From Oscillospiraceae bacterium (GTDB taxonomy: Bacteria > Bacillota_A > Clostridia > Oscillospirales > Oscillospiraceae), in assembly GCA_017627975.1 (NCBI GenBank), contig JAGAFT010000093.1, positions 1 through 25,440 on the forward strand: a stretch of 25,440 bases of DNA. The letters run 5' to 3'. A program made the translations under genes and the position numbers. How positions within the stretch are numbered: the first letter of the stretch is position 1; each line of letters opens with the position of its first letter. Below, piece by piece: positions 1 to 7,547 of the stretch. The notes beneath the pieces are model-generated. The model was not told the origin of the DNA, ran no database searches, and worked only from the letters and a program-made list of their open reading frames with translations.

Positions 1-816
1 TGCATCAGCTGCAACATGTGCGAGCGCGTCTGTGCCGGTCAGGCGATCACCCACACCTCCGAACCCTGTGAAGAGGGCGAGCGGATCACCCGCCAGTTCT
101 ATCTCGGCTCCTGCACCTTCTGCTCTCACTGCGCCAGCTTCTGCACTCACGGTGCCATCGAGCTGAGCGACGATTATCACATGATCGCCGATTATTATCA
201 TGCCGATACGTTTGAAGAGGGCGAAGAGGCGCTGATTGTCCGCGGTACCTACATCAAGAAGGCCCCGGTGAAGAAGGCCGCTCCTGCTGCCGCTCCGGCT
301 GCAGCGCCTGCGGCAAAGCCCGCGGCCCCCAAAGCAGAAGCGCCGAAAGCCGAGGCTGCCCCGAAGGCGGAAGAACCGAAGCCCGCGGAAGAAAAGCCTG
401 CTGCCACGGCTGATGCAAAAGCGGCGGCCGCGGCCGAAGTGAGCGAAGAGGCCCCGAAGCCAAAGAGAACCCGCAAGCCCAAGACCGAGACTGCGGATGC
501 CGCCGCTGCGGCAGCCGCAGGCGCGACCGTCACCGAAAAGGCGGCGGAAGCGGCTCCGGAAGCGCCCAAGGCCGAGGAGAAGGCGGCTCCCGTCGAAGAG
601 ACGGCAGTGCCCGCGGCGGCTCCGCAGCCCCGCGACGACGGCAAGCCCGTTCAGGATCCGTCCAAGTGCATTTACTGCACGCTCTGTGCACGCAACTGCC
701 CGGCCGGCGCGCTGACGGTTGACCGCAAGGCGAAGACCTGGGTCCTCGATGAAGACCTCTGCGTTGCCTGCGGCACCTGCCAAGGTGCCTGCCCGAAGGA
801 CGCCATCATCATGTAA
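1..816 (+). CDS. Four-cluster ferredoxin-like iron-sulfur subunit, 5' end outside the window
   Basis: The frame is open from the first base, with cluster-binding cysteines encoded before the first ATG at 16, so the gene begins upstream. The protein has an N-terminal dicluster ferredoxin domain (two CxxCxxCxxxC motifs, CISCNMCERVC and CTFCSHCASFC, about nt 1-155), then a linker of about 130 residues almost wholly Ala, Pro, Lys and Glu (about nt 255-645), then a second dicluster domain (CIYCTLCARNC and CVACGTCQGAC, nt 667-800). Four [4Fe-4S] clusters are predicted. The N-terminal half resembles NuoI/EchF-type subunits of complex I-like energy-converting hydrogenases, which pass electrons from ferredoxin to the membrane module; that role is inferred because the upstream genes are not visible. 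The linker includes a basic patch, KPKRTRKPK. A perfect hairpin follows the stop codon. The ferredoxin identity is certain; the complex is not. Confidence 0.85.
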   Translation, partial: CISCNMCERVCAGQAITHTSEPCEEGERITRQFYLGSCTFCSHCASFCTHGAIELSDDYHMIADYYHADTFEEGEEALIVRGTYIKKAPVKKAAPAAAPAAAPAAKPAAPKAEAPKAEAAPKAEEPKPAEEKPAATADAKAAAAAEVSEEAPKPKRTRKPKTETADAAAAAAAGATVTEKAAEAAPEAPKAEEKAAPVEETAVPAAAPQPRDDGKPVQDPSKCIYCTLCARNCPAGALTVDRKAKTWVLDEDLCVACGTCQGACPKDAIIM

Positions 817-840
817 TACTCCGGAAGAACCGGAAACTAC

Positions 841-866
841 ACATCCCCGCCTTCGGGCGGGGATGT
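841..866 (+). terminator. Terminator-like hairpin after the iron-sulfur subunit
   Basis: An 11-bp perfect stem closed by a TTCG tetraloop (arms 841-851 and 856-866) lies 24 bases past the stop codon. The T-run behind it is short (ACTTTTG). It probably ends the upstream operon. The gap continues to 1005 and holds only a weak promoter-like TATAGT near 963. Confidence 0.7.
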
Positions 867-1005
867 ACTTTTGCCTCTCCCAAAGACGGGGTGATCACCG
901 TTACGCGGCAAGGAATACGGTTAAACAGCATAATTTTCTGTGGAAATTCCTTCCATCCTGTGATATAGTAGGACTATCATAAGTCGGAAGGACGGATGGA
1001 CTGTT

Positions 1006-1224
1006 ATGAAAAAGAGACTGTTTGCATTGCTTCTCTGCATGATCCTTTGCCTGACTGTTCTGCCGGTCTGCGCGTTTGCGGGCGAAGGCCTGACCGCTGC
1101 CGGTACCTCCGGGAGCCCCCTGACCGGGGATGAGAGCAACGTCGTGCTCTGGATCGTCGTCGGCGTTGTGGCACTGGCCGGCATCGTCGGGATCGTGCTT
1201 TATCTGATGAAGCGGAAAAAATAA
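1006..1224 (+). CDS. Tiny exported protein: signal peptide plus SPLTG sorting signal
   Basis: The 72 residues consist of a signal peptide (basic MKKR, hydrophobic core, probable cleavage after AFA at residue 25), a 15-residue spacer, an SPLTGD motif (residues 37-42), a hydrophobic segment (about 45-67) and a KRKK tail. This is the standard layout of a sortase substrate, and (S/N/P)PxTG is the motif class used by clostridial class B sortases such as that of Clostridioides difficile. If both cuts occur, only residues 26-40 would be left on the wall. The signal peptide closely resembles that of the large surface protein that follows. It may be a remnant of a larger surface protein with its centre deleted, or a genuine short wall peptide. 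A purine-rich stretch at 988-999 may serve as ribosome site. Hairpins flank the gene on both sides. Confidence 0.75.
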   Translation: MKKRLFALLLCMILCLTVLPVCAFAGEGLTAAGTSGSPLTGDESNVVLWIVVGVVALAGIVGIVLYLMKRKK

Positions 1225-1240
1225 GATATCTGAACTTGAG

Positions 1241-1270
1241 ATTCATCCCCGCCTTTCGGCGGGGATGAAT
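1241..1270 (+). terminator. Terminator-like hairpin after the tiny sortase substrate
   Basis: A 13-bp perfect stem (arms 1241-1253 and 1258-1270) with loop TTTC follows the stop codon by 16 bases. Its core, CATCCCCGCC, is the same as in the hairpin at 841-866. There is no long T-run. Confidence 0.7.
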
Positions 1271-1333
1271 TGCGTCTTGGGCATTTCCAGCCCGAAAATT
1301 AAGAAATGACAGGTGGTTTTTTCAGCAGCAATA

Positions 1334-1371
1334 TGCTATAATGTAACCAATTGTAACATTTTGCAACCAAA
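1334..1371 (+). promoter_or_regulatory. Extended -10 promoter with three 10-bp tandem repeats at the start site
   Basis: TGCTATAAT at 1334-1342 is a consensus extended -10 element; no good -35 box is seen. It is followed immediately by three 10-bp units, TGTAACCAAT, TGTAACATTT and TGCAACCAAA (1342-1371), one per helical turn, lying across the expected start site near 1349. They could form an operator, which is inference. Transcription from here would leave an ATG at 1371 without a ribosome site and supports translation from 1404. Confidence 0.6.
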
Positions 1372-1403
1372 TGGGCGGCTACTTGAAAGTGAGGGCATGG
1401 TTG

Positions 1404-4400
1404 ATGAAGAACAGAGTACTTGCGCTGCTCCTGTGCATTCTGATGTGTCTGAGCATGTTCCCGGCCTCGGCATTTGCAGAGGGCGAGTCTTATTATGTCT
1501 ATTTTTGGTTTACGAGCCCTCTGACCGTGAACGAATCCGGTTATTCGGACTATCTTTCGGTCGGGGAGGCCATCCTGGTTGATGAGAGTAGCGACTATTT
1601 AATCGGACAGGTGCCCGGCTCGATTCTGCAGGGCCTGCGTTCTTATGCCGAGAGTCAGAATCTGCAGGATCATTGTATCGTGTCTTGGACCGTCAAGGAA
1701 ACCGGAGAATCATTCGATTTTGCCAACCAGAGAGTAGATGAACTTGCGGCGGAGGACCATACCCTGAATCTGCTTGCAACATGGGGAACTGAAAACGATC
1801 ACAGCTACGGAAACTGGTACACGACACAGGAAGCGACCTGTTCTGCACCCGGTTCAAAGACGCACAGCTGCTATATCTGCGGAACTTCGGCGAGCGAGCC
1901 GATTCCGGCGGCACACCGGATCAATCCGGTACCGGTCGAAGCGGAACCTGCCACCTGCACGGAAAACGGCACGATTGCATACTATGTCTGCGACGATTGC
2001 GGAACGAAGTTCCACGACGCGGCGGGGAGTGAAGTGGTGACAGATGCGGTCGCTTATGCCCCCGGACATGCCCTCCGCTATTGTGAAGCAGAACCGGCGA
2101 CCTGTACGGAAGACGGAACAATTGCGCATTATGTCTGCGATAACTGCGGGAAATGGTTCTCCGATGCAGAGGGGGTAAATGAACTTACCTCCATTGCTGA
2201 TCCGTGCCCCGGTCACGAAATGACATATTATCCCGAAACAGCGGCCACCTGTACGGAAAAGGGGAATACGGCCTATTATTACTGTGAAAAGTGCAACGGG
2301 TATTTCGGTGATGAATACGGCGAGAATCCGCTTGACGCCGCTTCCGTTGTGACAGACGTTAACCCGAATGCCCATGCTTGGGAGAACGGCGTGTGCATCC
2401 GGGAAGGCTGCGGCGCGGTATGCAATCATGAGAACGCTGCGGACGGCGTATGCCAGACCTGCGGAGAGACCGTGATAAATGAGAGAACACTTTTGTTTTC
2501 AGCACCGTCAAGGAGTAGGAAACTAACAGCCCAAGACGGAGAAAACAACGGCCAAACAGCTTGGGAACTCTCAGATTCGGGCGATACTTTAACTATTTTA
2601 GGGGCGATCCCCGATTATGATAATGAGCAAAATCTCCCTCCCTGGCATGAAAGGCGAACGACCATAAGGAGCATTGAGATCAAAAGTGGAGTAACAGATA
2701 TTGGCAGCTATGCATTTAGCGGTTGTGAGCAAATTGCTAATATTGAGCTGCCACTGGGAATGACAATGATAAAAGAGGGAACGTTCAGGAATTGCAAGAG
2801 TCTCTCTAGTGTAACGATCCCCAAAACAGTAAAATCTATTGGACAGTATGCATTTGATGGTTGTGAAGCTCTGGATACCATTGTTTTTTCCGGCATGGTT
2901 AGCGCATGGAACGATTTATTAAAGGATCAGCTCGGCGATAATAATGAACCACTTCAGCATGTGCGTGTTGTCTGCACGAATGGCGTAATAGAATCTGAAT
3001 CAAACAAAGATAGCGAGACGGATGGTTCTTCTGGCAATCAAGGACAGTCTAATAAGTTCTCTGTAAAGGTGGTTTTTGACTCTTCGTTAGGTGAAGCAAT
3101 TCTTCATATAGACAATACAAAGAATTCCATTACTGCTGGTGATACGCAGACTATTGATACGGGAACTGTATCACTGGAATTTATACCAAATGAAGGTGTT
3201 TCTTTACTCGAAATTAGAACAGAGAAGAACAGCGAATTACCGAAGATTTCGACAGGTAATGAGCTTGAGATTACAGGAGAAACCGGAGATATCTTTCACA
3301 TCGATGCTACTTTTGCGGAGCTTTCATTAGAGAAAGATACAAGCATACAGACAGACCCGGAGGCAGACGCTCTGAAAGCCGCACTTGCCATAGAAACCGG
3401 GCTGGATGCTAATAAGATCAAATATCAAATTAACAGAGTAAAACCGATCTGGAAGAATAGCAAAAACGATAAAATCAGAGATTTGACAGATACAGAAATA
3501 GCTTCTATAAGCGAAATTACGTTTGAGCTTACCGCAGCAGCGGACACAACGGCCGATACCCATGTTTACACAATATTTCAGTATGATTCCAAAGCAAGTA
3601 AGTTTGTCGAGATAGAAGAGACTGATGGCTTATCTGTAACTACTACTGACTTCTCTGATTATGCAGTTTTTGCGATCCCTCATGGACTGAATATGTCAGA
3701 TCTTAATAAAGTGGAGGGAAGACCCCGTGTAAACGACGGAGAGAAACTAAATGGAGCTTTGACTAATCTGGTTGCTGGAATGGAGTACAAAAAAGCAGCA
3801 GATCCAGATTCTGCATATACTCTGGTAACGGAGAATGGCATTATTTCTGTGGATCCCGGCATATATACGATCAGCATTCCGGAAACAAATTTCACAAGAA
3901 ATATTGAAATAAAAGATCAAGTAACGGTTAAGTTCGTAAAGAGTTCAGGCCAGGGATTCTGCCGGGTTCACGGAAATTTACAGTTAATTGATGATACAAA
4001 TACCTATCTGGTAAATAAGAACGGCCAGATTACAGTGACATTTTCCCCAGAAGAGAACTACTGGTTGAGTGAAATCAAGGTAGGGACAAGCCCAGTTGGA
4101 GCAAATGAAATAAGAGGGGAAATGACATTTCCCGTTGCCAATGCGACAACAATTACGTACGCTTTCTCACCAGACTCAGCCAAGTCGACCATTACAGTTG
4201 CTTTTGATTCAACTATCGGAAATGTGAAAGTTGATGGGGTATCGGTTGCTCCTGCTACAGGGATAAAGGTGATTCCAGGCCAAACCACAGTGGAGTTCAC
4301 ACCGAAAGCCGGAATGTATCTGCATGAAGTGAAGCTTGGTGCTACAGTTCAAACTTTAGATAATAACAACCGTATTACTTTCGCGACTGCAGCAGGCACC

Positions 4401-5447
4401 GGCTATCGAATCACAGCTGAATTCTCGAATCACGTGAAGGGTGCCAAACCGACAGTGAAAAAGGTGACGACGACTGGAACGAGTGCGACAAAACCTAAAG
4501 CGCTTGCACTTCGAGCAGAGATGGCGGTGACTATGGGAATAGATCCGACACAAATCCTGTATTCAATTACAGACGTCACACCTGTGTGGGATGATGGTCA
4601 TGGAAACCCGACAAATACCCTATTGACCGAAGCAGAAATTCTGGCTACGAGGGGGATTGAATTTGAATTGGATCCTCCGTCAGACTCCAATGTGAATACT
4701 TATAATTTCTTCGTCTATCATTATGATTCTCTCAAAAAAGATTATGAAGATGAAGCAGTTGCGATCGGTTTGGATGTGGTAACGGTGGATTTTTCGGAGT
4801 TCGCTGTATTTGCGGTCCCAGGCGGACCCACAGAAGCTGATCTTGAAAAGGTAGTAGCTCGTTCTCAGATCAATGATGGAGTCAAGCGCAAGGGCGCGCT
4901 CCTGAATTTGCTTGTCGGTATGGAGTATAAGAGACCTGATGCATCTTACTATACACCAGTAACTGCATCAGGCATAAAAGAACTAGCTCCCGGAACTTAT
5001 ACAGTACGCCTTATAGCAGATACCAAGAAAACAGTTAATCTCACGATTAAAGACCAATATACGGTAACATTCAAAAAGCTAAAAGGGAATGGAAGCTATG
5101 AAGTGACGTCGAGCAATGACAAGTATGATGATGACGTCTATCTTGTTGATAAAAATGGCAGCATTGCAGCAAAATTCAAGCCAGATTCGAACTGGTATCT
5201 GTTTGAAGTGAACGTGAATGATAGATATATTGGACAGGAAAATGTGAAAGCCAATATAGATATCAAGCTTGAGAAGTATGTGGATTTCACGAAAGCGTCG
5301 ACGGTTACTTATGGGTTTTCCAATACATCTATCAGCCCGAAGACCGGGGACCGCAGCGAAGTGAACCTTTGGATCGCGGAGGAGATTGTATCCCTCCTCG
5401 GCATGACGGCGATCACCTGGTATCTCTTCCGGCGTAAAGAAACCTGA
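1404..5447 (+). CDS. Large sortase-anchored surface protein with Cys-rich, BspA-type LRR and duplicated modules
   Basis: ATG 1404 is chosen because GAGGG (1391-1395) lies 8 bases upstream and the protein then starts with a clean signal peptide (MKNRVLALLL, cleavage near AFA); an in-frame ATG at 1371 is the alternative. Order in the 1347 residues: signal peptide; Cys-rich repeats of the type PATCTEnGT-YYvCdnCG (about 129-358); BspA-type leucine-rich repeats with SYAFSGC and QYAFDGC (about 390-520); two copies of a roughly 380-residue module (about 549-925 and 927-1305), each with a DF(S)(D/E)(Y/F)AVFA(I/V)P core, a NDG-KL/KR-GAL-NL-GMEYK block and a YLV(N/D)KNG block; then SPKTGD (about 1311), a hydrophobic segment and RRKET. 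It is probably anchored to the wall by a class B-like sortase and may bind host or bacterial surfaces. Base composition turns AT-rich from about 2480 to 5320. The function of the repeated module is unknown to me. Confidence 0.85.
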   Translation: MKNRVLALLLCILMCLSMFPASAFAEGESYYVYFWFTSPLTVNESGYSDYLSVGEAILVDESSDYLIGQVPGSILQGLRSYAESQNLQDHCIVSWTVKETGESFDFANQRVDELAAEDHTLNLLATWGTENDHSYGNWYTTQEATCSAPGSKTHSCYICGTSASEPIPAAHRINPVPVEAEPATCTENGTIAYYVCDDCGTKFHDAAGSEVVTDAVAYAPGHALRYCEAEPATCTEDGTIAHYVCDNCGKWFSDAEGVNELTSIADPCPGHEMTYYPETAATCTEKGNTAYYYCEKCNGYFGDEYGENPLDAASVVTDVNPNAHAWENGVCIREGCGAVCNHENAADGVCQTCGETVINERTLLFSAPSRSRKLTAQDGENNGQTAWELSDSGDTLTILGAIPDYDNEQNLPPWHERRTTIRSIEIKSGVTDIGSYAFSGCEQIANIELPLGMTMIKEGTFRNCKSLSSVTIPKTVKSIGQYAFDGCEALDTIVFSGMVSAWNDLLKDQLGDNNEPLQHVRVVCTNGVIESESNKDSETDGSSGNQGQSNKFSVKVVFDSSLGEAILHIDNTKNSITAGDTQTIDTGTVSLEFIPNEGVSLLEIRTEKNSELPKISTGNELEITGETGDIFHIDATFAELSLEKDTSIQTDPEADALKAALAIETGLDANKIKYQINRVKPIWKNSKNDKIRDLTDTEIASISEITFELTAAADTTADTHVYTIFQYDSKASKFVEIEETDGLSVTTTDFSDYAVFAIPHGLNMSDLNKVEGRPRVNDGEKLNGALTNLVAGMEYKKAADPDSAYTLVTENGIISVDPGIYTISIPETNFTRNIEIKDQVTVKFVKSSGQGFCRVHGNLQLIDDTNTYLVNKNGQITVTFSPEENYWLSEIKVGTSPVGANEIRGEMTFPVANATTITYAFSPDSAKSTITVAFDSTIGNVKVDGVSVAPATGIKVIPGQTTVEFTPKAGMYLHEVKLGATVQTLDNNNRITFATAAGTGYRITAEFSNHVKGAKPTVKKVTTTGTSATKPKALALRAEMAVTMGIDPTQILYSITDVTPVWDDGHGNPTNTLLTEAEILATRGIEFELDPPSDSNVNTYNFFVYHYDSLKKDYEDEAVAIGLDVVTVDFSEFAVFAVPGGPTEADLEKVVARSQINDGVKRKGALLNLLVGMEYKRPDASYYTPVTASGIKELAPGTYTVRLIADTKKTVNLTIKDQYTVTFKKLKGNGSYEVTSSNDKYDDDVYLVDKNGSIAAKFKPDSNWYLFEVNVNDRYIGQENVKANIDIKLEKYVDFTKASTVTYGFSNTSISPKTGDRSEVNLWIAEEIVSLLGMTAITWYLFRRKET

Positions 5448-5472
5448 AACAGGAGCGGTTTTGTCGGTGGAG

Positions 5473-5507
5473 CGGCTTTCAAAATGCCTAAGAAGAAATA
5501 AAAGCCG
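5473..5507 (+). terminator. Possible weak terminator after the surface protein gene
   Basis: A 7-bp stem, CGGCTTT (5473-5479) with AAAGCCG (5501-5507), has a long 21-base loop and is followed by GGCACTTTT. It is the only hairpin noticed in the 223-base gap after the surface protein gene and is weak. Confidence 0.25.
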
Positions 5508-5593
5508 GGCACTTTTCAGCATCATAGCGAAGAGCTTACAGCAGACCATGGAATGGGAGAATAACTTGGAGTGGTCATCTTAACAAATAGCAC

Positions 5594-5622
5594 TTGTTTT
5601 TTGGGGAGCAATGCTATAAAAT
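5594..5622 (+). promoter_or_regulatory. Candidate promoter of the vapBC-type pair
   Basis: TTGTTT (5594-5599), a 17-base spacer and TAAAAT (5617-5622) give a plausible sigma-A promoter about 50 bases before the antitoxin start. A TATAAA overlaps the -10 position with a shorter spacer. Confidence 0.45.
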
Positions 5623-5670
5623 CAAAAGTGGTGAGAATATCAGAGAAGTAAAGAAAGGAGAGAGGATTGA

Positions 5671-5880
5671 ATGTCTTTTACCATGCTTGAAAAGCAGCTT
5701 CGTTCTTTGCCGGAAGAATACTATGAAGAGATTTCACAATATGTTGAATATCTGATGTTTCGACAGGAAAAGAGGAAAAAATCAGATCCTTCTCCAGTAG
5801 CTGACAACTACTTTGGCAGTCTGAAGAGCCTCCCGGATGGGATGGATTTGCAGAGGTCTGTGCGTGATGAATGGGCCTGA
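5671..5880 (+). CDS. VapB-like antitoxin (DUF2281-type)
   Basis: The 69-residue protein has a helical N-terminus (LPEEYYEEISQYVEYLMFRQ) and ends in FGSLKSLPDGMDLQRSVRDEWA-like sequence, the pattern of small DUF2281-type antitoxins found in front of PIN toxins, in which the C-terminal tail usually wraps the toxin. A strong ribosome site (AAAGGAGAG) precedes the ATG. The toxin start codon lies inside its last codons (14-base overlap), so the two are translated together. The pair probably regulates its own promoter, as is usual in the family. Codon use and base composition are AT-richer than in the neighbouring metabolic genes, fitting a transferred module. Confidence 0.75.
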   Translation: MSFTMLEKQLRSLPEEYYEEISQYVEYLMFRQEKRKKSDPSPVADNYFGSLKSLPDGMDLQRSVRDEWA

Positions 5881-6235
5881 GTATCTGGCAGACACAAATG
5901 CGGTGATATACCTGTTGTCAGGGAATGACTGCATGAGACCATATCTTGGGAAACGCCTTGCGGTTTCGGTGATCAGCATGATGGAATTGCTGTCTTTTGC
6001 GGGAATTACACCGGAGGAAGAAAAGACCATCAGGAACTTTCTGAGTAATTGTGATCTCTTGCGAGTCAGTGACGATGTGAGAGAGTGTGCCATCATGCTT
6101 CGTAAACAGTACAGATTGAAGTTACCGGATGCAATTATAGCCGCTACGGCAGTTGTCAACGATCTTCCTTTGCTGACGGCAGATGCCGGCATTTTCAAAG
6201 TCAAAGAAGTGAGGCTTGAAAAACTGCAGCCATGA
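5867..6235 (+). CDS. vapC: VapC-type PIN-domain ribonuclease toxin
   Basis: Starting at ATG 5867 gives 122 residues with the PIN-domain acidic set: D9 in YLADTN, E40 in SMMELL, D88 in LPDAIIAATA and D106 in LLTADAGIF. These bind Mg2+ or Mn2+ for RNA cleavage; VapC toxins typically cut tRNA or rRNA, but the target here cannot be read from sequence. An in-frame ATG at 5837 would add ten residues inside the antitoxin gene and is less likely, since AGAGG (5852-5856) is well placed for 5867. The gene overlaps the antitoxin by 14 bases and ends just before a terminator, making a closed two-gene cassette. All catalytic residues are present, so it looks active. Confidence 0.88.
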   Translation: MNGPEYLADTNAVIYLLSGNDCMRPYLGKRLAVSVISMMELLSFAGITPEEEKTIRNFLSNCDLLRVSDDVRECAIMLRKQYRLKLPDAIIAATAVVNDLPLLTADAGIFKVKEVRLEKLQP

Positions 6236-6239
6236 ATGA

Positions 6240-6276
6240 AACCGGCCCCGAGGCAAACATTCGGAGCCGGTTTTGT
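6240..6276 (+). terminator. Intrinsic terminator after vapC
   Basis: A 12-bp stem with one mismatch (arms 6240-6251 and 6261-6272, 9-base loop) is followed by TTTTGTT. It begins two bases after the vapC stop codon. Confidence 0.8.
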
Positions 6277-6363
6277 TCAACAGTTGCTTTCTGGAACATG
6301 AGAGGACAATAAAATCAAAATGCGATTATTTCATATCAGTGAATAGGTGAAAAGAGAGGCTTT

Positions 6364-7008
6364 ATGATTAAGAATATTATTTTCGATATGGGAAACGTCC
6401 TGATTGCATGGAGTCCGAAGAAAATCGTAGCCAGGCTGGGAATGGATGAAGTAGATTCCGCACTGCTGGAGCGAGAGGTTTTCCAGGAGTACGAATGGGT
6501 CAGCATGGACCACGGCATCATGAGCCAGGAAGAAGGCTATGCGAGCATCTGTCGAAGACTGCCCGAGCGGCTGCATAAAGCAGCGCATGCCTGTATCTTC
6601 GACTGGTGGAAAGCACCGTTGGACCCGGTGCCCGGTATGGCGGAACTGGTCCGCGAGGTAAAAACCTTGAGCTATCATGTATATCTGTGCTCCAATGCGA
6701 CCACCCCATTGAGGGAGTATTTTGACCGGATTCCGGGCTCGGAATGCTTTGAGGGCAGGATCGTCTCGGCAGATGTAAAGCTGCTGAAACCGCAACATGA
6801 GATTTTTGAAACACTATTTAAGACGTTCGGTTTGAGGCCGGAGGAATGTTTCTTCATTGATGACAGCCCGCTGAACATTGACGGCGCTTTTGCCGTGGGG
6901 ATGCCGGGGGCGGTCTTCCTGAACGACATGCCGCGCCTGCGTGCCCGGATGCGGGATGCTGGAATCCTCGTTAAAGAGGGAGAGGAGCATACAGCACAGC
7001 AGCTATGA
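6364..7008 (+). CDS. HAD-family phosphatase, YihX-like
   Basis: The 214-residue protein has the haloacid dehalogenase motifs in order: nucleophile D8 in FDMGNVL (motif I, with Gly at the usual second Asp, as in YihX-type members), LCSNATT (motif II Ser), LLKPQHEIF (motif III Lys) and FFIDDSPLNID (motif IV acidic pair). The helical cap lies between about 15 and 85. Length and motif spacing match HAD subfamily IA phosphatases such as the sugar-1-phosphatase YihX. The substrate is unknown; a sugar phosphate is an inference. AGAGAGG lies just before the ATG. The stop codon overlaps the next start in ATGA, so it is the first gene of a coupled three-gene operon. Confidence 0.85.
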   Translation: MIKNIIFDMGNVLIAWSPKKIVARLGMDEVDSALLEREVFQEYEWVSMDHGIMSQEEGYASICRRLPERLHKAAHACIFDWWKAPLDPVPGMAELVREVKTLSYHVYLCSNATTPLREYFDRIPGSECFEGRIVSADVKLLKPQHEIFETLFKTFGLRPEECFFIDDSPLNIDGAFAVGMPGAVFLNDMPRLRARMRDAGILVKEGEEHTAQQL

Positions 7009-7547
7009 CAAATGAACGTATTCTGACCCCGGCGGAGGGGATCTCCGCAGACGGCTATATCACCGACCAGGACTGCTTTTCCTCCGTGCGCTACCGCACG
7101 ATGCGGGCCGACATCAACGGCTGCGGCTGGATCGCGGCCTACAATCTCCGACACGCCCTCGGCGAGGAACTCGACTGGGACGAGGTGCGACAGGAGATGG
7201 ACGCCATGCACTCGCTGCGCTTTCCCGGGCCGACGCTGATGCGGGTCATGAGGGAGTATCTCGCCAAATATGTCCCTGACTGCCGGGAGACCGTAGGCAG
7301 GGAAGAGGCGGCGCAGGCGGCGAAGGACAGCATTGCCGGGATCTTCCGCTACCAGGAGGGGCATGAGCCGCACTTCATCAGCTTCGTGCGGCAGCCGGAC
7401 GGGCGCTTCCGCTTCTTCAATGTTGCCGACGGCCTGGAGGACAGCGTGATGAACATGGAGGACTTTGCCTCCGGCCACCTGCTTCGCGGGACGGTGATTG
7501 CGCTTACGGTACACGACAAACAAAGCGAAAGGAAGGATGCACCATGA
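7005..7547 (+). CDS. Uncharacterised protein, possible C39-like cysteine peptidase fold
   Basis: I do not recognise a named family for these 180 residues. Visible features are DINGCGWIAAYN around C40, and a later block, GHEPHFISF with H123, then a beta-rich stretch RFRFFNVADG with N139 and D142. A Cys at the start of a helix followed 80 residues later by a His and then Asn or Asp in a strand is the arrangement of papain-like C39-type domains, so a cysteine peptidase or amidase-like fold is plausible but unproven. There is no signal peptide or membrane segment, so it should be cytoplasmic. It overlaps both neighbours by four bases (ATGA at each end) and should be produced in step with the HAD phosphatase and the glyoxalase-like protein. 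GC content is higher than in the HAD gene before it. Confidence 0.7.
   Translation: MTNERILTPAEGISADGYITDQDCFSSVRYRTMRADINGCGWIAAYNLRHALGEELDWDEVRQEMDAMHSLRFPGPTLMRVMREYLAKYVPDCRETVGREEAAQAAKDSIAGIFRYQEGHEPHFISFVRQPDGRFRFFNVADGLEDSVMNMEDFASGHLLRGTVIALTVHDKQSERKDAP

Noticed and set aside
249..644. A minus-strand Ala/Ser/Gly-rich frame opposite the ferredoxin linker
   Set aside because: It is the complement of the low-complexity Ala/Pro/Lys linker and has no start signal.
1371..1403. Upstream ATG of the large surface protein
   Set aside because: It lies in the operator-like repeats, about 20 bases from the expected start site and without a ribosome site; GAGGG favours ATG 1404.
5837..5866. 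Longer start for the VapC toxin
   Set aside because: It would extend the toxin inside the antitoxin gene without a good ribosome site; the PIN domain begins directly after 5867.
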